NCBI GenBank assembly: GCA_023333565.1
Contig: JAJKFH010001865.1
Coordinates: forward strand, 2,542,001-2,606,000
DNA from: Puffinus mauretanicus
Taxonomy: Eukaryota > Chordata > Aves > Procellariiformes > Procellariidae
DNA: 64,000 bases
Reading direction: 5' to 3'
Shown here piece after piece: positions 51,240-62,804 of the stretch. A program made the position numbers and the translations under genes. The notes under the pieces were generated by a model, which was not told the DNA's origin, did not search any database, and worked only from the letters and a program-made list of their open reading frames with translations. Within the stretch, counting starts at the first letter, position 1. Every line of letters begins with the position of its first letter.

Positions 51240-52140
51240 AATCACTCAAAGGCTAATGTTGTTACCTTTTCGAGTTTGCTGGAATGCATTGCCTTGCTCC
51301 TCCAGCTTGCACAGTAGATAGATTGAATAAAATTGGAGACATTGCATCGCCTTGCTTCACCCCAATCCGGATCCTGATTGGGGTCCAGCTGTTCATTCTT
51401 GAGATCTATCTGGGTATTAGTATTATGATAAAGAATTTTAATGAGGGCAATAATATGATCGTCAATGCCCTTCTGTTTTAGAGCCATGATAATATGAGAG
51501 TGGTTTATGTTGTCAAAGGCTTTAGCCAAATCAGTGAAGGCTACTCTGACAGGCTGGTGTTCCCTCTTAGCATATCGAATAAGTAGCTGTAGTAGTTTTA
51601 AAATTTTGGAACAACTAGGTCATCTTATAAAACCCCTCTGCCACAAATTAATAGGATTGGTCAGCCGGGCTGTTTAGATCCTTGAAAACAGCCTCAAAAT
51701 GGTTGACCCAGTCACGATAGGTGGCTAATCATTGATGTTTCTCTGTCATTCAGGCAACACAGATTTTGATATTTACACTCTCGGGCATTCTTTTACCATG
51801 TCTGGTATGACACTGGACACCAGCCATAGATTAAAAAGTTCCATTAGTTGGGCATGCTGGGGATCTATCTTAATTAGGTCCCTCAGACTCAAATGGTCTG
51901 GGCCCCGTGATGAGTTTTTACTAATTTCTGTGATGTTCTTAAGAGATCTCTTTTGTGGTAATCATGGCTTCGAATGCCAAATTGTCTGTGGAGCCAATAG
52001 TCTTGAAAGTTCCCAGGCCTTTGAATGTTCCTGGCGACCCCCATCTCGACTTGAACACAGTGTGTACCTCATCTATTGGGAGACTGTAGCTCGGGGATTC
52101 CATGTCGTCTAGAATAATATTGACTCTACCTAGTTGGAAC
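51240..52140 (-). pseudogene. R2 reverse transcriptase region (broken)
   Basis: Motif A (TDLAKAFDN, with its catalytic Asp) and motif B (GVKQGD, SPILFN) are clear but in different frames. In motif C the expected ADD is absent: LAF is followed directly by a stop and then by the next conserved stretch, which suggests a small deletion. Upstream, 51,540-52,140 has only weakly preserved RT N-terminal sequence with several stops. Confidence 0.65.
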
Positions 52141-52159
52141 AGCCACTGGAAGCTTAAGA

Positions 52160-52470
52160 ATTCGTGGAATCATAGAATTTCTCAAGTTGGAAGGGACCCA
52201 TAAGGATCATCAAGTCCAACTCCCTGCTCCTGGCAGGGCTACCTAAAACTAACCCATATGATTAAAAGCATCATCCAGATGCTCCTTGAACTCTGACCAC
52301 TTCCCTGGGGAGCCTGTTCCAGAGACCAACTACCTTCTCAGTGAAGAACCTTTACCTAAGTCCAAACAGAACTTCCCCTGGTGCAGTTTCATATCATTTC
52401 CTCATGTCCTATTGCTGGTCACCAGAGAGGGAAGATCAGCACCTCCCCCTCCTCCTCCACTTCCCTTGAG
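52160..52470 (-). mobile_element. CR1 LINE fragment nested in R2
   Basis: The plus strand starts with AATCATAGAATTTCTCAAGT, then GGAAGGGACC and a CATCAAGTCCAACTCCCTGC block. This is the reverse complement of the CR1 3' end. The CAGAGAGGGAAGATCAGCAC stretch near 52,425 is also typical CR1. It is 5'-truncated. It interrupts R2 sequence recognisable on both sides, so it inserted after R2. Confidence 0.8.
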
Positions 52471-53043
52471 GAATTGTCCCTGTGGTACTGCTCTCTTCAT
52501 CCACCTTTTGTGTGGACCCAAAGGGCATGCTTCCTGGTGCTTTCACATTAGGCTGGCTTTTGCTGTAGTAGATTTAGCAAACAGGCATGAGTAGCAGTTT
52601 TCGGAGGTATCAGCAATCAGTAATTGTGGATCTTCCTCCCCCTTGATCACTTTCGTATGAATCGCTTAGAAGAATGGGAAGTTCATCAGATGTCAGCCAC
52701 TCCAAGATAACCGTTCTGTAATGGGATTTCAACCCACCTTCTCCATGCGCCCCAACATCATCTTGATGTTCCCCTTCTTCCCATAGATGTTTCTTCCAAT
52801 CCAGATCTTTCACCTTTTTTTTACTGGACTCTTAAGAAGTTCTCTCTGCTTGCCACTTATCTGTTTGGCCATTTTAGACAGCAAGTGCTCTGCTATCAGC
52901 TTATTGATATTTGTATGCCCCTCATACTGCTTTTGAAGCTTTCAGAGTAAGTTAACCTCCTCTTGTGTCCAGCATTGCAGCCTCCTTGCCATACCTTTTT
53001 TTGGGCGGAGGACTAAGATCCGTTCCACATTCCTAGTAATTGG

Positions 53044-53711
53044 GTGGACCAGGCGCTTATGACAAGTTAAGCCAATTTTAGTTTCAAACACATGATTGCA
53101 TTCTCCATAGCTCCAGCCCTCCATTAGGGCAGATTCCACAGCCCCCTTGCACTTTGGGAAGTGGCAGGCAGTACTATGATGTTTCACATTTGTTCACTGA
53201 AACAGGATCTTTTTCCTTCCATGAGCTCTCTTTTGATTATCAATTAGTCCCGACATTTTTCCTATCTGGTTCCCGCAACAAGGACATGATGGACTTTTAT
53301 CTGGGACCAGAGTGCTATTGGTTGGAAGATCTCCTCTGGTAGCCAGGATAGGCATTGATGGGACTGGTGGAAGTTGGACCACAGTCATGGAGGGCAGGGG
53401 TTCCTCACTCTCCTCACTTTCCATATCAATTGCATGTGGGCTGATGTTAGTGCCCCAAAGAATCAGAGAGGCGGTCACCTCATGCACCTCTGGTAACCTG
53501 ACCAGATAGTCACTCCTGGTGGAAGGATGACACCATTCCAAATGACAAAAGTCCAGGTTTATGAACTCCAGCCCAAAAAGATCCATTTCCTCTTCCACCA
53601 GTCTTTTGTGATCCCTGATGTTCCTAAGGAGCATGTCATCTCGCAAGTCCAATGGACTTGTTTGTGTGGCTCCAAACAACCTGTATCAGCCAGACCATAA
53701 CATTGTACACA
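53044..53711 (-). pseudogene. R2 N-terminal zinc-finger region (broken)
   Basis: Three DNA-binding fingers are recognisable. Finger 1 (53652-53711) runs CVQC to HKQVH, a C-x2-C-x11-H-x3-H pattern. Finger 2 has CPCC and QKRAH, with Asn at the first expected His. Finger 3 has ECNHVF and CHKRLVHP, with Tyr where the first Cys is expected. The fingers lie in different frames, separated by frameshifts. In R2 proteins this region recognises the 28S target. Here it is not functional. Confidence 0.7.
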
Positions 53712-54005
53712 ATGTGACGGCAAACACGAGCCAGACAGCTCACCTTCAAACAGCTGCCTGACTTTGCCCAATTACACCCGTGGGCATAGGCTCTGGACAA
53801 CGATCTGTAGGATCTGTTGCCAAAATTTGGTTTCATCTAAAGAAAAACTATTGAGTGATCAGTGAAGCCAGTCAATAGGGAGGAAGCAACTGTAACTCCA
53901 AATACTGGGGCAGAAGCTATCTTGGGTTACCCTGAAGGACATCCAGCAGGACCATGAGGAGTTGTAGCCTCTAGTGCAGAGCCCAGCTAGTAACTGTGGT
54001 CCGGT

Positions 54006-54031
54006 CTTAAGAGAGTCATGGTTACTTCTGC
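54006..54031 (-). other. 28S rRNA gene sequence at the R2 5' end
   Basis: The minus strand reads GCAGAA and then GTAACCATGACTCTCTTAAG. The 28S sequence just upstream of the R2 cleavage site is GCGGGA then GTAACTATGACTCTCTTAAG followed by G. That is 23 of 26 identical, with three transitions. Beyond 54,031 the similarity ends. Orientation and position are exactly those of an R2 5' junction. Confidence 0.8.
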
Positions 54032-54034
54032 AAC

Positions 54035-55195
54035 AAGTGTAGAGACTACTCTACAGTCTTCCCTCAGTGGCACTGTGAATGAGTTGTCTCCTCTTTGTAT
54101 TCTATCTTTGTATGTCTTATCTTTGTATTTCATGAACCCTGCTTAAAGTTTACATTTTTTAGTCACTTATTTCTAGTGCTGTCAAATTTCATTGTATTTG
54201 ACTAATGGCTTCCAAAGTTAAAGTGGGATATTAACTAATACATGTAGTATGATTGTATCCACTTGTTTTCTTGGGAAACAAGGTTTTTATTTCCACAAAC
54301 GCCAATGCAAATATATGGAAAACATGTTCCTGAGTGCGTCTGATATGCTCCACCCTTGTTGTTCCCACCTGTGATTCTCAGCGTGGAGTCACTGGTGATA
54401 CATTGTCTTTCATGTTTATTTCTTGCTGCCTTTTCCTGTGCATGTAGCCATGTTGTGACCTGAATTGGAGAACTGATCTGGTTTTAGTAAAAAAAAAGGA
54501 GATAAAGAGCCCTGCTGCAAAATAATATCTTTTTACTGAAGGCCTTGTCCCACAAAGCCAATTTGGTCAACATCTTTAAGGGGTATGGAGTCCCTCTTAC
54601 CTACTTTTATGACATAGTTTGGCATATATTTCTTTTGCTGTCAGTACTAGCTTCATTATCTCCCAGTTCTCGTTGTGCAAGAGTGTTCACACCCATCCCT
54701 GCTACCCTGTATTGTTCCAGCACAAATGTTTGTGTGGTCTCTCAGTGGACAAATTCTTACTTCTAGGCTTTTCTTAGCTGGCTCTGTTCCCTCAGGCAAT
54801 TTACCAAGCAGTCACACCTGCACAAAGAACAGGTCAGGAATATATGGTGAGGATACGAATTGCTTAAGCCAATTTAAGTATCACGTGCTAAATGTGTAAT
54901 CATAGCTTTACTTTAGCTTCTGTTTCTGTTGATGAAGTAACTTCTTCAAGATAGAGCACATACATCATTTGAAGATATGACACCTTTTCTGCTCCAGCTT
55001 TCCAATCCCAGAACCTCTGGAAACCTCTCCCCTTTTTCTTCGTTCTCCCTTCTTTCTGAATTGTTCTCTACCGGAGGCTCTCGCATCAGATTATCATGGT
55101 AGAAAGCCAGTTATTCCTCTCACAGGATCCATCCAGTGTTAATGGCTCTTGATGGCTCTTTCATTGCTTTGCAGCACTTTATCCACAAGATGCTC
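54035..55195. other. gene-free stretch upstream of R2
   Basis: Nothing recognisable. The part next to the coding-like relic (about 54,930-55,180, minus) may still belong to it, since an acidic reading frame continues there. Confidence 0.4.
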
Positions 55196-55199
55196 AGTG

Positions 55200-55950
55200 C
55201 CTCATGGAAGTAACGTGGAAAATGAAGTTTGACATGTAGCATTGTTCCCCAAATCAAGAGGCATTCATAACTCGACATGAGTATGTATTCTTCAATCTGT
55301 CACTGAAATAATGTTTGACATAGATCCCAGAACAGAGGCAGGAAAACGTAACAGTTTTCATCAGTTTTGAAAGCATAATTAGATTTTTCCACTTTTCTGC
55401 AGGATTGCCAAATTGCATAATGAATGGTTCTTCCAGATGCCACCTTCTACTATATATCCATGAACAGGGAAGTGAGGAAATGAAGATCAGGGGTTTCCTC
55501 TCCAATGGCCTGATCACTAATATCCAATAAAGTCAATAAGTCTGTCTAAGCTTTTGGTCACTTCTATTGACTGCGTAGTTTTGCACTCCTGAAGCAAGAT
55601 TTGCAGAGGAGTGATAACATATTCCTGTTTTTTGGCTTAACATTTGTCAACGTTATTTTCCTTAGTCTGCTTCAAAAGAGCATGTGTAGCTCTTCTGGCA
55701 TCCTAGCTGATTGCTTTTGAACCAGGAATGCAATCCTGGACAGAAGCTGCTGTGCAGTGCTCTCCTCTTTTGAACTATGAATGAGACACATTAGTATTTT
55801 AATGCTGGCAGAGGCACAGCTAGTGATCTCCTTAGTTAAGTTCATTTTCATAGCATGCACAGTTGCTAGGTTTTGTTCCACATGGTAGCATGGAGTAATT
55901 AAAACATCTGCTGCATTCCTCCAATGTTTTATTCCTCAGCATAAAATGCA
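55200..55950 (-). pseudogene. coding-like relic of unknown family
   Basis: On the minus strand a chain of protein-like stretches follows one another with frame changes and stops. They are about 85 residues (containing QQLLSRIAFLVQKQSAR, 55,672-55,925), about 38 residues (with KSLDRLIDFIG, near 55,540), about 50 residues (with DENCYVFLPLFWD, near 55,350) and about 58 residues (with ECLLIWGTMLHVKLHF, near 55,230). They look like helical, HEAT/ARM-type sequence. I do not recognise the protein. It could be a dead gene exon, a retrocopy, or chance open frames; no clear splice sites or poly(A) tail are visible. Confidence 0.3.
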
Positions 55951-58242
55951 TTCTGAGATTAATTAGTTTGGTCATGTATCTGAACATCCTACCTCATAAC
56001 ACCATTCATTAGAGAACAATATCAGAGCCTATTTCTCCCTATAGAGGAGTCAGTTCTCCCGCTCTGAATTGTTATTTATATACGCTATTATCATGCTGCT
56101 GCAGTATGTGTCTGCAACAGCCTAAACTATGCACTTTTACAAAAGTCTTTTTTAATGAGCTGATTATCAAAAATTATGTGGCAGCCATGTGGGTATGCTG
56201 CTGAAGGCCTCCCAGGGTATTGAAGTCAGTTCCGTGGGCAGCCCGGCTGACTGAGAAGTGAAGCTCTATTGTTCTCAGTGTAAACATCAGAAATAAAGAA
56301 AATAAACCTTCCAGTTCGTTTAACACTATTAAAGCTGGTGATTCTTATTCTCAAACATAGCACTGAGATAGTTTTAAAAATACTAAAGGAGAATTTGATA
56401 ACAGGATTCCATTTGATTGAGTGGCCTAAAGACTCTTTAATCCCCTACAAAGACTACGTCTGTAGATTAGGTGTTGGTCTCTAGATAAAGGTAGTAAAAA
56501 TCTCCTTTAGAGTTCAGTCTATGGACTGGAGGAAATCTCCTTCAAGTCACTAAAGTGACTGAAATTTCAATCCTCTGTAAAAACTTAAACCCCTATAGCC
56601 CCCTATGTGTAAATGAATGCTATCAAAAGCTATAAGAAGAATTCAGTGGGCTGCTTCATCCAGGTGCACTCTGACGTGCAGTTTGGGTTCAGCGGTCATT
56701 ATGAACCTTTGAAAAACTGTTTAGAAGATCTTCATCTTGTTGGACAAGATGTTCATAAAGTGCATTCCTACAAGTCCCAACTGTAGCCTGTTGTCTGCAT
56801 TTAAAGCTTTGTATTATTTCCTTTCAGAGGGAAAAAAAAAAAATCTTTAGTCTAGGCAGACATTAGGCGTTTCATGTCATTCTCCCCACAGAGCTTATAT
56901 TTCTCTTCCAGTAAACCTAGTAGTTACAAACCACTGTATTATAAGCAGCTCATGTGAGTTCATGACGAACATTTAGAGGACAGTAACTGACTTGGATCAT
57001 TCAGAATAGTTAGCTGTGGCCTATCCATGAATTTCCCTTGAAATGTAGATAAAACTTTAGCAAACACAGGATTTCCTTTGCTATAGTACTTTCTAAGTCA
57101 CATTCATTTTTTCATATTAGTTTAACTAAAGCTTTGTAGGTCACCTGAGTCCTGTAAAACGGAATACTTTTAATTAATTCAGTTCAAATAATCCACCTTT
57201 TATTTGTGACTTATTTTGATAAAACCACTGACTTTGTTTTCTGGTCCTCGATTTGACATACAGAACATACAGTTTATTACTGTGGTGCATGTAGGAGAGA
57301 ACCCAGAGGTAGTTTTCTCACAAAAAGAAAATGTTTCATATTTTGTGAAAGTAATCTGAAAGGTCAGGTTAGCCTATCTTTGGGCTATCCACAGATATGT
57401 AATTAAACTGTTTCTCATATGCAAAAAACATACGAGAGTCAGCATAGGAATTCTCTTAAATGTAATTGCCTTTAATGTCATCTTTTCTGAAAGCACTAGT
57501 GGGAAAATTTCAAGCTGGAGGAATCAAAGCCTCCTTGTAAAAATCATATTCTTCGTGTTTACTCTTGATGTGGAAAAGGAATTTATGGAAATGGGGGTAG
57601 GTCTCCATTTTTGTTGCGAAGAATTGTAGAAGTGAATCAACTACCAATTCTTTCTTTTAAGCTGCAAAATGCATTTTCTTGTCTCAAAACCTGCTCAACA
57701 AAAGAACAATCACTGCACTTACAGATCTGCTTCCCCTGCATACATACATTATTAATAAAGATTACAGATGCACATATGGAGGAAAAAAGGTAACTCGAGG
57801 TAGTGTTTCCCTACAGTTTTGCGTGCCAGGTCTTCCCAGTGATGGATGTGCTTCTTACATACCTTTCTGTCTCACAGTATTGCAGAGCACTGTGTCATGC
57901 CCCATTTCTGTGTGTTTGCTTTCTACCTCCTACCTTTTTACACTGTTGTTCTCTCTTTCTTTCCCCCGTTTTTTCATCTGGTTCCTGGTTTTGATTTTGC
58001 TCTTTCGCCTGGTGGCTGCTTTTTTCTCTCTCCTTTTTTCTTCTAAGTACTGCTTATAGTAAAATTGTCCCATGATAGTACCAGTAGACCAAAATACATA
58101 TATTCTTACAGATGGTTTAAAGGCTGCAGAAGAGAAACGGAAGCACAGATGGGTGCATGAACCATGTGATCTTTTCCACATAGTTGGATAAGAGACTACA
58201 GCAAAAGCAGGAGGAAGAACTTATTTTAAGTAATGAAGAATT

Positions 58243-58375
58243 ACAGAATCACGGAACCATTGTGGTTGGAAGCCATCTCTGGAGATGGTCTAGTCTGCCT
58301 CCCTCGCTAAAAGCAGAGTCAACTGTAGCAGGCTGCTCATGACCATGTCCATGTCGGGTTTTGAATATCTCAATA
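58243..58375 (-). mobile_element. short CR1 LINE fragment
   Basis: The plus strand reads AGAATCACGGAACCATTGTG, then GGAGATGGTCTAGTC and TCGGGTTTTGAATATCTC. These are landmarks of the reverse-complemented CR1 3' end. Confidence 0.7.
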
Positions 58376-59269
58376 CAGAAAGCATGCAGGGATGAATCAT
58401 AAATAGCATAAGCAATACTTACAATAACAATGAAGCTAATGTTATTTACAATGGCTACCACTGAACAGTGGTGTAACTAAGACAGAGCTAGTGGTGAATT
58501 CTTTCTCACTTGTCATCTTTCAATCAAAACCAAATCTTTCTTAAAAGATACGCTTTTGGAGCTTGATACAGATTTTGGCAAGTGGAATTCAACTGTCCAT
58601 GCTGTGTAAAGGCTGGAAGACAGAAGCTTGGCTGTCCCTTCTGGAGCTCAGTCTTGTGAATGTAGGTCAATAAATGATCTCCCAGATTTAATGGATGTTG
58701 TAATGAAACCTAGCAAACACAGGAGGGCTCTGTTTGAACACGTATTAAGAAACATTTAGGGTGGTGCCAGGCAGGAGTGGTGTCTTCTGGTGTTACGTAA
58801 CCTTAAGCTAAATTGCAGTGCAGTTTAGAGAAGTAGAAGATCTTAACTGTTTGCTATGAAATTACCAACTTGTTTTGGGTGTGTATGGCTTTATCTCTAA
58901 ACATTTTCTCCATGCTGGAGCATAGAAATATAAAAATAAATCGTATGAACCCCAACTGAAGTGGCCCATTATGAAACATATAAAATAAAATTCCTGATTT
59001 TGTCATTTATACTAAATGTATCCATTCTGTATGAAACAGGTTTAGGTTTAGCTGTCACAGATATATCACAGTACATCACAAGCTGGCTTCTGACAGGAAA
59101 AATGGTCTCTTTCCTTGATTTTACAAGGATTACAAATCCTAATTTTTCCGTATCGCTACCACGGAAACAATGGAGAATAAAGGCAGCAGGAAACAAAAAG
59201 CCACTATTGCATAATGGGGTTTGGTCATTCCTCCACAGAGACAAACAGGCTTTCACAACTGGGCTCTGC

Positions 59270-59800
59270 TGCAGCGCTGCAGTGTCACTGGTCTGGGGCA
59301 GGGACCGCGCTGGCCGGTGCCAGCCTGCAGCTCACGGCAGACTGCTCCGCGGAGAGGCCTCCGAATGGATTTGGAGCGATGGGGCTGTGCGGCCGCTCAG
59401 CGTCAGCTGTACCAGGCGCCGCTGAAGCGAACGTGTCTGTCTCATCCGGCAGCGCTAGGCGAGGGGGAGGATATCGGCCTCTTTGTCTGGCTTCCCTTGC
59501 CCGCCACCCCATTCGCAGGGCAATTCCGTGAAAACAAACAGAGGGTAAATAAAGTCTTCCTGCGACAATAATGCAGCAGCCCCTGCAAGGAAGAGGATTT
59601 CTCCAACGCTGGTGAGAACGGTGGGGGTAATGGTTAGCAACGAGAGCAGTAACAAGGGTGGGGAAGCCGCAGTTTCCTTCTCTGCCTGCGGCTGCCCACC
59701 TGCGAAGGAATGCCGCTTGGCCGGGGCCGGGCACCGCGCTCCGCTTTGCACAGGCGGTGCCGCGGGCCTGCTCCCTCCCCTCATCCGTGGCCCTTGACGT
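59270..59800. promoter_or_regulatory. orphan CpG-rich block, possible promoter
   Basis: CpG and GC content rise sharply over about 530 bases within AT-rich DNA. A CTG/GTGAGAAC sequence on the plus strand at about 59,611 could serve as a splice donor. Overlapping open frames on both strands follow from the GC content. No gene is recognised. It could start a non-coding RNA. Confidence 0.4.
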
Positions 59801-62359
59801 AAGGAGTTTTGTCCCAACATTTCTTGCCGCGAAAAGGAACAACAATGGACGTGGAGAAGAAAGGCAGGGAGTTGGATTTTTCCTGCCCAAATTTGAGCAT
59901 CTAGCTGAAGATCCCATGGTAGGAGTGTTTTTCCGTGAGGCAGTTCCTGAAGCAAGGTGGGGCTCCGCTACCCTTACAGGTGCATCATCCTGTTTATTGT
60001 TCAGCGGGGCCTCTGGAGGATCACGTAGATGTTACCGATCAGGTGACGTAAATCCAGGCTGTTGGGCATAATGCAGGCGGCCTACTGACAGAAACCTCAA
60101 GATCAAACTACTTTGGAAGAAGCCACAAAAAGGGAATGTTCATTACCAAATCAGAAATCAGAGGTAAAGTTACTCCAGTTGGATGAAGAATTGTACAAGA
60201 CTCTTGGATTAGTCCTTTAGGACTTAATGATCGCAGTTCAACAGTACACTAAGATTGCACGTGAGTGCCTCCAGTAAGCAATACCAGTTGTCACTCCCAT
60301 CACATTTCCATTATAATGCTAGTCGACTTTAATGTTTAAACCTGTCATGTTAAGACCACCTCCAGCAGGCTGGTGGTTAAAGTTAGATTTTATTATAATT
60401 GGGGTTGTTTGGTTTTTTTCTTCAGGACTTTTCTTTTGCCAAGAAGTATAAACCTACACTGATACAGCAAATGATGTATTCATCTACAAACCCTTTGGGA
60501 AGGAAAGTACCTGACAAAGGATTTCTGGAATGCAGTTTTTAGCCCAGATAATTATTTCATAATCTATTTTTCCTTCTGAAAAAAATAGTTTTGATTCAGT
60601 AGACGTTAATTGCTACTAGTAATCTTAAGTTTTTTCTTCTTCTTCTCCCTTCAAAAGCTAATGACAAAAGAGTACGGAGTATATTACTAAAGGGACATGT
60701 ATTAGTTCTCCTTTGGATCAGTGCTACAAACTGCAGCTAATCAGCATGAAAAAATTAATTTCTTATGCTATAGGCGTGCTGTTCTTGACAAGTGGGTTAT
60801 CATTTCTTTACAGCAAGCAGTGTTATAAAAATAATTCAAGCCAAGTTTACACATGTACAGAGTAGCCAGGGAGTGATGGACCTGCAATCAGTGGCTGAGA
60901 CTGACCCAAGCTTTGAAATTGGAATTTCTGAAAAGATTGTTGCTTGCTGAATGTGTGGATTTGGCTCATTACAGAAACAGGTCACAATATGGAAACCTCT
61001 GACCTAAATTTGGATCAAAACATCCTCCTACTTCAGCAAAGTTTGGATCAAGGCTCTGGGTTAAATCTTAATTCAGATCATCATCTGGTGTTTCATTAGG
61101 ATTACCAGGAAGAATGTTGGCTTGAGACCAGGTTTTCCCTCTCTGATGTTTATTGTAAATTCTGTTGAAGTAGTCCAGATTGGTTGTTGTACATACATAC
61201 TGGAAGAGACCCTATATTTTCTTCATGTGACTATCCAGAAAGATACGAGGAAAAAGAGTATGTAACTGCAGTACAGCTGTGGGTTTGCTAAGCAAATCTG
61301 GCCCGCAGACATATTTATATAGCAAATCTCCCAGTTGCTGCTTCCATTTTGATGAACCACAAATATCTTGGCATTCTAATCTCTCCACAGCATATTAATC
61401 TCAGCTTGTAAAAAAAGGAGACAAACAGTGAAAACACTGTAGTAAGGATTGCCTTCTTCCATTCCATCATTTGATGCTTGCTGTGTTCCTCCAGAGAGGA
61501 AGACGAAGGGAAGTAACACATTTGTGATGTAACGCAGACAGGAAAGCTCTTTGACTCAAGGCCTAATAGGAATTTTTAAAGGATGTTCACCCTACATCAT
61601 GAATTTTCTGTCACTACTGGATTCTGCTCACTTCAGCTATCCTGTGGGGGTGGGAATCAGAGAAGAATCTTTTTTCAGCTAGCAGGAAAAGTAATGCAGG
61701 TTTATCAGGGGAAAGTCTGGGCAAGCAGCAGAAGCTGTTATAGGTGCCAGTACTATTCTTGAGAAGGAACATTCTTAAGGAGAAAAACAGAAGAAAGACT
61801 ATTCTAGTAGAGGCTTGATCAGATGATGTACAGGGCCAGCAGGTACTGTCCAAGAGATATTAAAGCCTTTTCTGCCTCTAGCAGATCAAACAGCCACATT
61901 GATGCTGGTTCTGCAACCTTCCATTAGGTCACTGTGCTCTTCTACCTTCACAGACAGCTTGGAAATCACATATCCATCTGAAAATACTTCATCTGCCATT
62001 GTTACAAATGCCTATTTCTTACATGTAACAACAGCAAAACAGTTATTCTCTTACTTTCCTGTGTGTTCAGTTGGAGCAATTGACACTGCAGTTTGTTAAA
62101 TCAGTTGCATTTTAGAGGCAATCAGTGAACATTTTTTATTTTTTAGCTGAGATTATATCCCTTATAATAAAGCAAGCAGGAAAAAAAACTCACAGCATTT
62201 GCATTATAATTTCTCTTTGAGATCTTCACCTTTTTCAATGACTCTTTAATGTTACATTGTAACTCAAATACTAGGGTTTTTTTACTTTACAAAATAAAAG
62301 ATTGCTTTAAAGTCATGCTTGACAAATCTGAGGCTGAGGATTATCAGAAGCTAAGAAAG

Positions 62360-62800
62360 GTCACACCTGGTTAGACAATAGAACCATCTCCTCCAGTATT
62401 CTGCTCTTCAACAGTACCTAAAATACCTAGAAAATGAGGTAATAAGGCAACCATATCTGATACTTCCCCTTATACTCTCCTGTCTTCCAAACATTTTTGG
62501 TTTGGAGACTTCCTAGGCAGGATTTAGTTTCCGTATATTTCATAAGCCTTGGTGGGTTTCCCTTCCATGAGTTTGTCCAGTCTTCCCTTCCACCCATGTA
62601 AGATTTCAGCCTTTGCAACATCTTCTGAAAAGGTGTCTCCACAGCTCATCTACCTGGTGTAATAAGAATTACCTTCTTTGGTTTATTTTGAACCTCGGTT
62701 TTAGTGGCTTTATTTGATTCCGCTAGTGCCTTTCCTGGAAGAGACATTGAACAGCATCCCCTTTTTTCCTCGTTTTATGCCAGTTTGGGATTTTATGGAT
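62360..62800 (-). mobile_element. ancient LINE fragment (CR1/L3-like), strongly diverged
   Basis: CCATCTCCTCCAGTATTCTG, TTTCATAAGCCTTGGTGGGT, CCATGAGTTTGTCCAGTC and ACCTTCTTTGGTTTATTTTG follow the order of an old repeat family widespread in amniote genomes, here in reverse orientation. I recognise the pattern but am unsure of the exact family name. Confidence 0.5.
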
Positions 62801-62804
62801 TGAC

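Larger units (their letters stand above)
49594..54005 (-). mobile_element. decayed R2-clade non-LTR retrotransposon, nearly full length
   Basis: Reading 5' to 3' on the minus strand, pieces of one R2-type ORF appear in the right order. Zinc finger 1 is near 53,652-53,711, zinc finger 2 near 53,215-53,290, zinc finger 3 near 53,044-53,109, and a Myb-like WTQEEVNLL near 52,950. The reverse transcriptase has FTDLAKAFDN near 51,530 and GVKQGDAMSPILFNLS near 51,345. A CCHC knuckle lies near 50,190, and an endonuclease remnant with EPD and VVDITIRYE lies near 50,020-50,080. The C-terminus ends near 49,723. Three N-terminal fingers fit the R2-A clade. Several stops and frameshifts break the ORF, and a CR1 is inserted at about 52.16-52.47 kb. 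The body without CR1 is about 4.1 kb, a normal R2 length. R2 normally inserts only into 28S rDNA; this copy sits in unique DNA upstream of NAPG. Confidence 0.85.
55955..62355. other. mostly gene-free stretch
   Basis: Apart from the CR1 fragment at 58.2 kb and the CpG-rich block at 59.3-59.8 kb, I see no supported feature. APCDD1, the human neighbour on this side of NAPG, was not recognised. Confidence 0.5.

Noticed and set aside
49594..54031. The R2 region as a transposed piece of rDNA
   Set aside because: 28S similarity at the 5' side ends after about 26-28 bases, and the 3' flank has at best weak similarity. A block of rDNA would show longer homology on both sides.
59285..60071. Several overlapping open frames (up to 210 codons) on both strands
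   Set aside because: They coincide with the CpG-rich block and have compositional bias but no domain. No codon pattern favours one frame.
62427..62642. Open frame of 71 codons on the minus strand as a gene
   Set aside because: The underlying DNA matches an ancient amniote LINE pattern, so the frame is incidental.
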